A DNA stretch of 64,000 nucleotides from Todiramphus chloris collaris (lineage: Eukaryota > Chordata > Aves > Coraciiformes > Alcedinidae): contig JANVCC010000071.1 in the NCBI GenBank assembly GCA_025345505.1, forward strand, positions 3,051,519 through 3,115,518, given 5' to 3'. Below the pieces are notes generated by a model. It was not told where the DNA came from. It ran no database searches and saw nothing but the letters and a program-made list of their open reading frames with translations. Shown here piece by piece: positions 44,395-54,640 of this stretch (its first letter is position 1; every line of letters starts with the position of its first letter). A program made the position numbers and the translations under genes.

Positions 44395-45609
44395 CAAACT
44401 GTTCTGTGAAACCTCCCAGGCCCTTTCTGCTGCCCTGGGGGAGATGTGAGTGTCTCTGGGGTGCAGAAGAGCCCGTGGGGAAGGTTGGTGGAGGGGCAGG
44501 TTGGTGGAGGGGCAGGCTGAAGGAAGCCGGTGGTGTAGGAACCACGTTGACACGCGGAGGGCTCGCAGGCTGCAGGACAGGGTGAAATTCAGCACCTTTC
44601 TCCCTTTCCAGCCTCGCTCCCAAGGCGTTTGTTGCCAGCTCCAAGTTCTCCTGTGCACAGGCAGCTGGAGAAACCCCAGCGATGCTGGGGTGGCTGAAGA
44701 GCTTCCTCAGCCAGTTAACTTTCTGCCTTTCACCGTTTTCATTTGATTTAATCACATCATCCTCAAAGCTCTTGCCCCCTGCACAAATAAAACCTTCCTC
44801 CTCCGTGTCTCATGTGCGGGCTGCCCTGATGCCTCCAATTAGGGGTTCAAACTCCTGCGGGGACCGATTGTACCCCAAGTGCCAGCGGGTCGGGGGCTGT
44901 TTGGCCGAGCAGAGCAGTGTAGCTGCCTTCTCTTGAGAGCCCGTCCGAGTGCCATGTGAATTTTTAAGTGCATACAAGGTGAAAAATCAATCGGAGGCGG
45001 TGGGTTTCTTTTAATGGCCTCAGCAGGGCTCTCTGGTGGCTCTCCGTGGCTCTCCGTCGTTCTCTTGGCCACTTCCTCGCTCCGAGTGGTGTTGTGCTGT
45101 GAATTCCTGTTCCTTCGGGTCTGCTGGCTCTACCTGCAGCCTTCTTCTGCTAATTAGAAGTGAAATATAATGCCTGGGTGGGAAGAAAGATGGTCTTGGA
45201 CACTTTCCACTTAATCCTGTAACAGCAGTTGAGAGGTTTTTGTCCGCATTGTCTTTGCTTCTGCTTGATGCTCTCCAGCTTCCTCTGACCAGGAGTATTT
45301 CCTCTTCCAAGTGCTGGGCGTTTATAAACGGTACAATTCTTAACACTCTTTATTTCACATTTTCACACAGTAAACGCTTCATCCCTGGGGCCTGTGTTGA
45401 CCAAACTGGAGATTAGCCAAGTAAAAAAAAAAAAAAAACACTTTCCCTAGCAGGATTTAATTTTGCTTGAGAAAATACAGGATGGTGAAAGTTGACAGTG
45501 CTCTTGCCTCTTACATCCTCTGGGACATGGCTGTTAGCTCATTAGCACCCTGATTTAATGGGTTCTCCTGGAAGTAGGAAGTTGAGGAGCAGGTGAAGCT
45601 GTTGCACGA
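44395..45609 (+). other. Presumed GNG7 intron segment
   Basis: No gene recognised. Contains a poly(A) stretch of about 16 nt at 45424-45439. Confidence 0.5.
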
Positions 45610-46125
45610 TCTCACAGAATCACTCAGGTTGGAAAAGCCCCTTGGGATCACTGTGTCCAACCATTAACCCTGCTCTACAAGTTCACCCCTAGACCATGTC
45701 CCCCAACACCACATCCAAGCGATGCTGAAACACATCCAGGGATGGGGACTCACCCACCTCCCTGGGCAGCCCATTCCAATCTCTCACCCCCCTCCCTGGG
45801 CAGCCCATTCCAATCTCTCCCCCACTTCCCTGGGCAGCCCATTCCCATCTCTCACCCACCTCCCTGGGCAGCCCATTCCAATATTTCACTACCCTTTCCA
45901 TGAAGAATTTTTCCTAGTGTCCAGTCTAACCCTGCCTTGTCTCAGCTTGAGGCCATTCCCTCTGGTTCTGTCCCTAATGACCTGAGAGCAGAGCCCAGCA
46001 CCAGCCTCTCTACACTATCCTTTCAGGGAGCTGTAGAGAGTGATGAGGTCTCCCCTCAGCCTCCTCTTCCTCAAACTGAACAGGCCCAGCTCCTTCAAAC
46101 GCTCCTCAAACGATCTCACCCCCAT
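45610..46125 (-). mobile_element. CR1 LINE copy with internal tandem expansion
   Basis: Minus-strand CR1, starting at its 3' end with 'cacagaatcactcaggttggaaaagcccc'. It runs through 'gtccagtctaaccctgcc' to 'caaactgaacaggcccagctcc'. It contains four copies of a 34-bp unit at 45751-45886 where other CR1 elements have one. Confidence 0.93.
45751..45886. repeat. 34-bp x 4 tandem repeat inside a CR1
   Basis: Units start at 45751, 45785, 45819 and 45853, each containing 'ccctgggcagcccattcc'. They differ at only a few positions. Confidence 0.93.
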
Positions 46126-46611
46126 CCCATTCCGTTGGAGGATGATGAGGAATTCAGGGGCCACGCGAGGAAAGAAAGCTCGGTGAGAACTGGAAGGGAG
46201 CTGGTGAGCCCCTCTCGGTGAATGGGAACTCACTTGGTTTTCCTGCATCACCAGATTTACAGCGGGCTGGACTCTAATCCCTTTCCATAAATATTATTAG
46301 TTGGCTTCCCTGGATTATGTGGCACTGAAGCAGATCTCGTTAGGAACCGGCTGTCTGGAGTGTTTGAAGGCTCTCCCAGTTTTCTACCAGTAGTGGTTCC
46401 TGCTCTGGTCTTGGGAGGGGTTTTTCACCCAGTTCAGACTTCGTTAGGTGGTCTGGGTGACGATGAGCAGCGTGGCTTTTGGCACGCTGTGGACTCCTGC
46501 AGGGACCTCTTGTGTGATGAGAACCACGCTTGGTGCTTCATCAGTGGAAGGAGCTTCCCTGGAGATGGAGCATCGTGGTGGTTACAGGTTCAGGTGATCT
46601 TTGTGAATCCC
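46126..46611 (+). other. Presumed GNG7 intron segment
   Basis: No gene or clear repeat recognised. Confidence 0.5.
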
Positions 46612-46734
46612 AGCATGGGGGGAGGCTTGGAAGGGACCTCTGGAGGTCATCTATCTCATCCAACACCCCTGCTCCGGTGGCTGGGCAACCACTTGCTCTA
46701 CAGCACACACAGCAGGCTCATGGGGACCCTGTAG
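46612..46734 (-). mobile_element. CR1 LINE 3' fragment abutting the next copy
   Basis: 'ggcttggaagggacctctggaggtcat...ccaacacccctgctc' is a different CR1 lineage from its neighbour. It is directly joined to the group A copy at 46735, so one element probably inserted next to or into the other. Confidence 0.75.
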
Positions 46735-47006
46735 ATCATAGAATCATGGAATTGTCAGGGTTGGAAGGGACCTCAAAGCTCATCTGGTTCCAGCCCCCCT
46801 GCCATGGGCAGGGACACCTCCCACTAGAGCAGGTTGCTCACAGCCCCAGCCAGCCTGGGCTTCCAAACTTCCCAGGATGGGGCTTCCACCACCTCTCTGG
46901 GCAACCTGGGCCAGTGTCTCCCCACCCTCCTGGGGAAGAAATTCTTCCTCCTGTCCAACCTGAATCCACCTCTCTCCAGTTTGGATCCATTCCCTCCAGT
47001 CCTAGA
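46735..47006 (-). mobile_element. CR1 LINE 3' fragment (group A)
   Basis: Begins at the CR1 terminus ('catagaatcatggaattgtcagggttgg') and follows the group A sequence until an abrupt 5' truncation near 47006. Confidence 0.95.
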
Positions 47007-47367
47007 TCTGGTTGGCTTTGCATCGTGGCTGGGTCTGAGGGGCTGATATTCCTGGGGGGCCTGGAGGCAGAGCAGTGCTGTTGCTCTGTCTCTGGGAGAA
47101 TGGATCTCGAGAGCTTCCCAAGTCTCTGCTTGCAGATTTTTAGCAGCGTTGGCAGGATTACGATGAGACAGTTGAGATTTTTTTTTTTTTCAATAGCAGA
47201 TGAGGAGGGAGGCAAACTCTTGCTGCTTAAGCTTTTGATAAAAGGTATCCAAAAAAGGAGACCGTTGTTCAGGTACCTCTTTCTAAATACCCTTTTAAAA
47301 AGGTCTGTTTCTGGGGTGCTCTCAGGCTTTGTTATGGAAGTAGCTTGGGGGGGAGGTGAGAACAAAC
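47007..47367 (+). other. Presumed GNG7 intron segment
   Basis: Spacer between two minus-strand CR1 copies. Nothing recognised. Confidence 0.5.
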
Positions 47368-47910
47368 GCAGTCATTGAATTGTTTTGGGTGGAAGAGACC
47401 TTTCAGATCATCAAGTCCAACCATCCCCCAGCACTGCCAGGGCACCACTGCCCCCTGTCCCTCAGCACCACAGCTCCACAGCTTGGAAACCCCTCCAGGG
47501 ATCACGGGGACTCCACCACTGCCCTGGGCAGCCTGGGACAGCCCTGGACAGCCCTGGAGGGGAAGAAATTGTTCCTCAGCTCCAACCTGAACCTCCCCTG
47601 GGGCAGCTTGAGGCCGGTTCCTCTTGTCCTGTTGCTTGTTCCTTGGGAGCAGAGCCCGACCCTGCCCTGGCTCCAACCTCCTGTCAGGAGCTGTCAGAGC
47701 CAGAAGCTCTCCCCTCAGCCTCCTTCTCTCCAGGCTGAACAAGCCCAGGTCCCTCAGCTGCTCCTCACCACCCTTGTGCTCCAGCCCCTTCCCCAGCTCC
47801 GTTGCCCTTCTCTGGCCACGCTCCAGCCCCTCACTGTCCTGCTGGGAGTGAGTGAGGGGCCCCAACCTGACCCCAGGATTGGAGATGTAGCCTCACCAGA
47901 GCGAGTGCTC
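47368..47910 (-). mobile_element. CR1 LINE copy (group B)
   Basis: Starts 'cattgaattgttttgggtgg' and is the near-identical inverted partner of 43158-43654. It extends about 45 bp further 5' ('gaggggccccaacctgaccccagg'). Confidence 0.94.
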
Positions 47911-49878
47911 TTGCTTTTCAGACCGGAGGGGTTTGAAGAACCCCCAGACGACTCCTCCAAGTTGCAATTTGTATCGTTTCCTGCAGAGCCGTCCCCTCTG
48001 CGGGGGAAACACGGTAGAGCCAGGGCAGGAACAAGCAAACATCCCGCGCTTCCTGGCGACCGCGGCGGCTCTGCCGACTCGAAACGCATCGTTGCTTCAG
48101 CCCGTGGCTCTCCGACTGCTACCTGGGGTGCTTCTGGCTGTTAATGATTACCCCCGGAGCAGTTCCGTCCAGGAGGATGGCCCTGCAGCCGCTTGCCCTC
48201 GCCGAGCTCCCAGCACCTGCTTTCGAGCTGTTGCCATGAAAACGTGGCGAGCCCCGGGGCTGCTCCAGCCGTCGGTACCCGCTGGCTTTGATCGCACCTC
48301 GATGGCAACTCCAGCTTGCAGAAGCTTTTCCTAACCCAGTAACGTTGGTGTTCTCCACTCCCTTTGTGCTCTCTCCAGTTAAATGTTCTAAGGGGCGTCC
48401 TCGTAGCTACGAGGGTCTCATCCAGGGTTGGAGCCCCGGGCAGCCCTCTCTTTGCTGGGGAGGTGCTGAGGGGGGGCTGCCTGTCACCAGGAATTAAAGC
48501 CTAAAGTCCTCCCGGGCGCTCTGGATGCGATGGAACATAAACATCACCGTGAGGAGGGGATTTACCCTCCCGGCGATGACGATGACGATGCTTGCCTGGT
48601 GCTGGTGGAGCTGGGGTTGGACCAGAGGTGTTGTGAAGGCTCCTGAAGGAGGGTTTGTGAGCAGTCACAGCTCTAACTGGCTCCTGGGCATGTACCAACC
48701 CCAAGTTCTGGTTTTTAGGTCGAGTTTAAAAACAAACCCAACTCGTTGAGGTGTAAAACTCGCCAGGCTGTGTGCGTGAGGGCAGCGTTACGGCTGCAGC
48801 TGCAGTGAGGACACGGGGGCAGTGCTGGGCACAGCCTTGGTTGTGTCCTGTCACTGAGACCCTGCTGGGTGGTGTTGATGGGGCTGGAGCTCCTTAGGTC
48901 CAGCTTGGTAAACCCAGACCTGAGATTTCCTCAGTTTCCTTCTGGTTGCTGTGGGATGGGCCCGAATTGCCGCGATTCCTTCTCCGATTCCATTGTCTGC
49001 TGCTCAACGAAGGCCGAGAACGCAGCAGTTTTCTGACTCCCAGCGCCTGCGTTGCCAGCTCCCCTGGAACTTGTACTCAATTTAAATGTGTGGGCTTTTT
49101 AATTTGATCCTTGTCGGGAGGAACAAGGAACGCAACGCTGCAGTGATGCCGTCCCCTAGTTAAACCTGTCATTGTCATTCTTTTCTTCTCCTTTTTTTTT
49201 TATTCTCTCCTCCTTGACTTCCAGGAGTTGCTGGGGATGTTTTGCTCCAGTTTCTTTTCTCGTAGCTTCTCCGTGGCAGCCTCGCGTCTTCGGAAAGACG
49301 CGGGACGTGCGCGCGGCCGCTTCCCCGCCGTTGCGGCAGCGTTGTTGTCAGCCCGTGGCAAACACCAGGGGACTGAGGGGCTGACTAAGCATTCTGAATT
49401 CTTTTTCTTCATTCTTTGGGTGCCTTGATGCTATTTTCTGCCTCTGCCGGGGCATCTCTCTCGTGCCGATGGAGCCATCTTCAGACTCCGGTACGGAATT
49501 GCACGGAGCGTGGGCAGGTGCTGCTGGCAGGAGCCCAGGCCTGGAGCTGGCTGGTCACCGTGGCTGCTAGTCCTGGAATCCACGTGCCACGTCCCTCAGC
49601 CGTGCTGGGGGAGCTGCAGACCGTTCTGGAGTAGCCGGCTCTACCCCGGTTTCAAGCGGGGAGAAAATAGCGTCTGTGTCTGGCGGTGTAAAAAGGGTCT
49701 CTGTAGCCATCTGGCTGCTGTGTCTGCCTTCAGCAAGTGGTGGGGGGAAAAAAAAAAAAGAGGTGTGAGGTGCTTCAGCTGCTTGGATCAGAGCCTGCTG
49801 TTCAGAGTAGCAGCCGTTCCCTGCGGGAGCGTTTTCATTGCTGAAAAAAAACCCCTCTCTCTGTGTTTCCTTTTTTAG
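47911..49878 (+). other. Presumed GNG7 intron segment
   Basis: No repeat or gene is recognised over about 2 kb. Confidence 0.5.
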
Positions 49879-49951
49879 GCGAGCCGTCCTTTTCCAGGCC
49901 AGAGAGAGCAGCTGCCTGTGCTGGAGGAGGTGCCGCCAGAGCCCTGCCCAG
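49879..49951 (+). other. Candidate 73-nt non-coding exon
   Basis: Acceptor with a long pyrimidine tract (TGTTTCCTTTTTTAG, ending 49878) and a strong donor CCCAG|GTACGT (49952). It contains no ATG, as expected for a 5' UTR exon of the presumed GNG7 transcript. No transcript evidence is available. Confidence 0.4.
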
Positions 49952-50034
49952 GTACGTTAGAGCAGCAGCACACTGCAAACCAGCTCCTGCCTCCCAGTTC
50001 AGTCCTCACATCTTCCTGTCCTTGACCCCCCCAG

Positions 50035-50097
50035 ATACCCAGGGGTATCTTAGGAGGTGAACGTGCCAGCAGCACGCTCCGAGGCTGGCTGACCGAG
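50035..50097 (+). other. Candidate 63-nt non-coding exon
   Basis: Acceptor CCTGTCCTTGACCCCCCCAG (ending 50034) and consensus donor CCGAG|GTGAGT (50098). No ATG. It lies 83 nt past the previous candidate, so the two may be alternatives or a single exon (49879-50097) with alternative splice sites. Confidence 0.35.
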
Positions 50098-51867
50098 GTG
50101 AGTGTCTGAAGTCACCCCAGGGTCACCCAGAATTCCCACAGCCAGCTGCTGCCTACAAGTTGGAGTGGGTTTTGTTTCTGCTTTTCATTTTCTCTGCAAT
50201 GACTGTTACCATCTCACAGCATCACCACCCTTGAGATGCTAACGACGGTCCCCGGGACAGTCGCGGTCGTGCTGTGCGTCCCCCGCCGTACAATTCAGAG
50301 GGCAAGGTTAAAGTTTTGATAGGATGATATCAAGGCACCCTTAAAGTTATTAATCAAAACTGACCTACCTCAAGAGCAGCTCTTCCAAAGGGCACTCTCA
50401 GGTCCTTCCCCAGAGCCATACCCCAGGCAGGGCAGCGTTAAGAGTCGCTTGTTGCCTCCAAGACTGAAATTATTTCATAAGAGGAGCCCACGGCGGGTTG
50501 GTCTGCAGCGTCCCTCGGTGGGGCTGGCCTTGGAGTCTCCAAGAGATGGCACTGTGGGCCTGGCAGCCCGACCCCACCGCCCCAGGAACGGCGGAACGTG
50601 GAGAGAGCAGAGCCCTTGAAACCATCCAAAATGAGTAATTGGACTGGGCGGCTCGTTAGCAAAGTGTGTGAGGAGCTGTGGAGCATCATGTGATGTTGGT
50701 CCTTTCCCCGACCCTGCCGGGGACGCGGCAGCGCTTCCTCTTGCCTCACTTGCCTACAAAAACGTCCCGTCTGTCCCACTTGCGTCACTTTGCCCTACTT
50801 TTTGCACTTGGTGTCTCCTCCAAGGAGTGGGGTGATGCTCGTGGGATCCGTGTAGAGCTCTGCTCTGAGTCAGAGTCAAACGGAGACTTAATTTAAAGCA
50901 GAAGGAATCGAGGAGAAAAACAACCACCAAAAAAAAAGAAGGCAAACCAGTGGAGGTTGTTCTATTGTCATCTCTCGCCTTAGGGCGCCGAACAGGAAAT
51001 GGTGCTGACCCAGCTCTGTCTCCAAAGCAAACCCTCTTTCCCCAAAGAGCCAGGGTTTTTGGTTTGGTTTTGCCTTTTTTTTTGCTGTCTCTGCAGCAGG
51101 GCCTTTGGCGTTGGCATCGCTGCTGGGTCTGGCTTCTCTTTCCAGCACCACTTTGTGAACCCTCCCGTTTTGTTCCGCTCTGAACAATGAGCAACCAGCA
51201 GCTCTGCCTCTCGTCCCAGGCTCAGCACCCGTCTGCTCCTGAGGAAGCAGCTTCTAATCCTCTCAGTTCTTGCCCAGTTCCTAAAGTTATGGGAAGGCAC
51301 CTTTGCTGGTGACAGATCTTGCTGTCCTGGCCTGGAAATTGCTGATATTTCAGGAGCAGCCCGTTTCCCAGCCTTTGTTAAGGTGCTTATTTTACTAATT
51401 GACTCTATAAAATTGCTCGGCAGCCTCTAGAATATAGAGCGCTTGTGTAACACGAAACCACGTCCAAATAACCTCAAAAGAAGAAAAATCCCAGGAGAAA
51501 CATCCACGTTTCAAGCAAAACCCTTGACCTTGCTCCTAAATCCTACCTCAAGATGTTTTGCTGTCTCTTCCCCTTTTCTGCGATGGGAGAACGAGGTGAA
51601 CTTTGCCCATCTGGCAGGAAAGGAGCCAGGTCCCCTCCCTGGGGAGCTGGGAAGCAACGCTGGTTTGTCATCTTTTTTTTTTACGTGTGTTTGAGTGTTT
51701 TTTTGGTTTTTTTTTTTTTGTTTTAGTGATTTGAAGTCAATGTCCAGTTGACTTTTAGCATTGGTTGCACTGGCAGGGATCCCGAGCCATCGACGCAGCC
51801 GCTGGAAATAGCGCTGCTTTTCCTTAGTGCCGTTCGGCTGCTCCTGGTGACGTTCGACATCAAAAGC
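50098..51867 (+). other. Presumed GNG7 intron segment
   Basis: No gene or clear interspersed repeat is recognised; several poly(T)/poly(A) runs (for example about 51671-51723). Confidence 0.5.
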
Positions 51868-51962
51868 CCCCAGAATTGTGAGGCTGGAAAAGGCCTCTGA
51901 GATCAGCAAGTCCAACCTCTGACCCAGCACCAGCACAGGGGCCAGGCCATGGCACCAAGTGC
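51868..51962 (-). mobile_element. Short diverged CR1 3' fragment
   Basis: 'agaattgtgaggctggaaaaggcctctgagatcagcaagtccaacc' is a recognisable but old CR1 terminus. Confidence 0.75.
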
Positions 51963-52020
51963 CACATCCAGCCCGTGCGCGTTGCTGCTGGCGTGGTGGG
52001 AGTGATTGTCCTCGGTGTCC

Positions 52021-52402
52021 CATAGAATGGTCAGGGTTGGAAGGGACCTCAAAGCTCATCTGGTTCCAGCCCCCCTGCCATGGGCAGGGACACCTCCCAC
52101 TAGAGCAGGGTGCTCACAGCCCCAGCCAGCCTGGGCTTCCAAACTTCCCAGGATGGGGCTTCCACCACCTCTCTGGGCAACCTGGGCCAGTGTCTCCCCA
52201 CCCTCCTGGGGAAGGAATTCTTCCTCCTGTCCAACCTGAATCCACCTCTCTCCAGTTTGGATCCATTCCCTCCAGTCCTGTCCCTGCCCCACAGCCTAAC
52301 AAGTCCCTCCCCAGCTTTCTTGTAGCCCCTTCAGATCCTGGAGGCCACAAGAAGGTCTCCCTGGAGCCTTCTCTTCTCCAGCCTGACCAACCCCAGCTCT
52401 CG
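52021..52402 (-). mobile_element. CR1 LINE copy (group A)
   Basis: 'tagaatggtcagggttggaaggg' through to 'cttctcttctccagcctgaccaaccccagctctc'. Near-identical to 13303-13930 and 40558-40989 over about 370 bp. Confidence 0.95.
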
Positions 52403-52689
52403 GTGAGCTCCCGCGCTGCTGCAGCCGGATCCTCTTTCACCTCCTCTTCCTGTTCCCAGCAGCTGTCAAGTTGCTGTCCCGTTTTAAAATTCCTCCCATT
52501 TTTAGGAGGTGGTCAGGGACACAAAAGGATTTCTCCCGGCAGAGGCACTGAGCTCAGCTAAGAACATTAGACCGAAGCATCCCCGGGCAGCCCAGTCTGC
52601 TGCGCTGGTTTGATCTCCCGAGCAGCTGGAGGCGTGCGCTGAAGCTGCAAGGATGCAGGAGTCAGCTTTGTCTGCAAACAAACAGCTCA

Positions 52690-53300
52690 TTTCCTTTTTC
52701 TAATGTCATTTTTTTAATTTCATTTTTTTATTTCTTTTTTTATTATTCCTTTTTAAATTTCTTTTTAATTCCTTTTTTTATTTCTTTTTATTTCCTTTAT
52801 TTCCTTTCTTTTTTTATTTCCTTTCTTTTTTATTTCCTTTATATCTTTTCTTTTTTATTTCTTTTTTACTTTTTTTATTCCCTTTATTTCTTTTCTTTAT
52901 TATTTCCTTTCTTTCTTTTCTTTTTTCTTTCTTTTCTTGTTTTATTTCCTTTCTTTTTTTATTTCCTTTATTTCCTTTCTTTTTTNNNNNNNNNNTTTAT
53001 TTCCTTTCTTTTTTTATTTCCTTTATTTCCTTTCTTTTTTGAATTTCCTTTATTTTCTCTTTTTTATTTCCTTTATATCTTTTCTTTTTTATTTCTTTTT
53101 TATTTCTTTTTTATTTCCTTTTTTATTTCCATTATTTCCCTTCTTTTTTATTTCCTTTATTTCTTTTCTTTTCTATTTCCTTTATTTCTTTTCTTTTTTC
53201 TTTTCTATTTCTTTTCTTGTTTTATGTATTTTCTTTTTTACTTCTTTTCTCTTTTTTTATTTCTTTTTTTTTTTTTTTTTTTCTTTTTTTTTTTTTTACA
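52690..53300 (+). repeat. Pyrimidine-rich low-complexity tract (TTTTATTTCCTTTCTT)n
   Basis: About 600 bp of irregular repeats of ttttatttcc / ttcctttctttt, interrupted by the 10-N gap. It ends in T-rich runs at 53261-53297. One strand is almost purely pyrimidine plus scattered A, so it forms long Phe-rich open frames with no meaning. Confidence 0.95.
52986..52995. other. Assembly gap, 10 N
   Basis: Ten N inside the pyrimidine tract. The same local text resumes after it, so this repeat's true length is uncertain. Confidence 0.99.
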
Positions 53301-54163
53301 TACAAATTTTTGTTGTTTTTGTTGCTGCTATTCTTAATCTCTCCTCTAAAAGGAGGAAAAGGTGATTCCTGGAGGGGGATGGAAGTCAGCTGGCAATCCA
53401 GCACCCTGTCTGGTGTGTCTCCCAGCAAGAGGCTGCTGCTCTTGAGCGTTTTTGTTCCCTCGGTGTTTGTACATTTTTAAATCTTATTTTCCAAACGGCT
53501 TTGGGAAATTGGCATCCTGCAAGTAACCTTCTTAAAAATAGCTTTGTCACAGCTGAAATCAGCCCTGTTATTTCCACGGGCTGCTGCCCTCGCCGTGTTG
53601 CTGCCTCTCTGAAACCTTGGACGCCGTCAAGATCCGGCGAGGCAGAGCTGTAACCCCAGATATTTACTGAGGAATTAGTTTGTCCCGTTCCTTTCAGGAG
53701 TGAACTCTTGCAAATGGAATGCGGGGGTTATTTTCTTCTCTTTTTTTTTTTTTTTTTTTCCTCTCCTGCTTAGGGGAAAAACAAAGCCTGGGTAGGAATG
53801 CGTGGTCGTGTAGTGACTGACCCCCCCCAGCTGCTGCGGGGTGGCTGGGCAGGTCATCCTCTTGGTCACCCCTGCTCCTTGTCCTCACATCAAGCAGAGT
53901 TTTAAGGCCCTTCACACTTAAACCTCAGTTCTGAATTCCTCTCTTTACAGAGCTGTGTGGTCTAGAGCTACAAACCCCCTTTGTGTGGGAAGCTGGGGTG
54001 CTGGGCTGCTCCCTGCCCTCCAGGAGCGCTGCCTGTGGCTCTGCTCCGAGGTCCTGCAGGAGCTGAGCTTCCTCGGAGCAGCTGCTGGGCAGAGGCTGCC
54101 CATGGAGGGACTTCAAAGGGACAAGTGTGGTCATATGGATCCTGTCAGATGGCTTCTGTGGCT
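53301..54163 (+). other. Presumed GNG7 intron segment
   Basis: No gene recognised. Contains T-rich run at about 53741-53759. Confidence 0.5.
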
Positions 54164-54640
54164 TGCATAGGATCAGAGAGTCCCCAGCGTGGTGGGGGCT
54201 GGAAGGGACCTCTGGGGATCATCTGGTGCCACCCCCCTGCTCCATCCAGCAGGGGCACCCAGAGCAGGGGCCCAGCAGCGCAGTGTCCAGGGGGGGTTGG
54301 GATCTCTCCAGAGAAGGAGACTCCACAGCCTCTCTGGGCAGCCTGGCACAGGCTCCCACACCCTCACACCAAAGAACTTTCTCCTGCTGCTCAGGTGGAA
54401 CCTCCTGGGTTCCAGTTTGTACCCGTTGCCCTTTGTCCTGTCCCTGGGCACCACTGAGAAGAGTCTGTCCCCATCTTCTTGCTCCCCTTCAGCTCTTGCT
54501 CAGCATTGCTCAGCTCCCCTCTCGGGCTGCTCTTCTCCAGCTGCACAGCCCCAGGGCTCTCAGCCTTTGCTGGGCACAGAGATGCTCCAGTTCCCTCAGC
54601 ATCTTTGGGGCCTCCACTGGACTCTCTCCAGCAGTCCCTT
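54164..54640 (-). mobile_element. CR1 LINE copy (group C)
   Basis: 'gcataggatcagagagtccccagcgtggtgggggctggaagggacctctgggg' to 'ggcctccactggactctctccagcag'. It is the fullest group C copy; 19393-19556 shares its 3' part. Confidence 0.92.

Noticed and set aside
46530..48144. Open frames of 260-280 residues over CR1 copies (also at 40557-40979, 51959-52561 and 54127-54672)
   Set aside because: These are readings of CR1 3' non-coding ends. They do not resemble the CR1 endonuclease or reverse transcriptase.
52937..53365. Phe-rich 'membrane protein' frame
   Set aside because: Translation of the TTTTATTTCC low-complexity tract, crossing an N gap.
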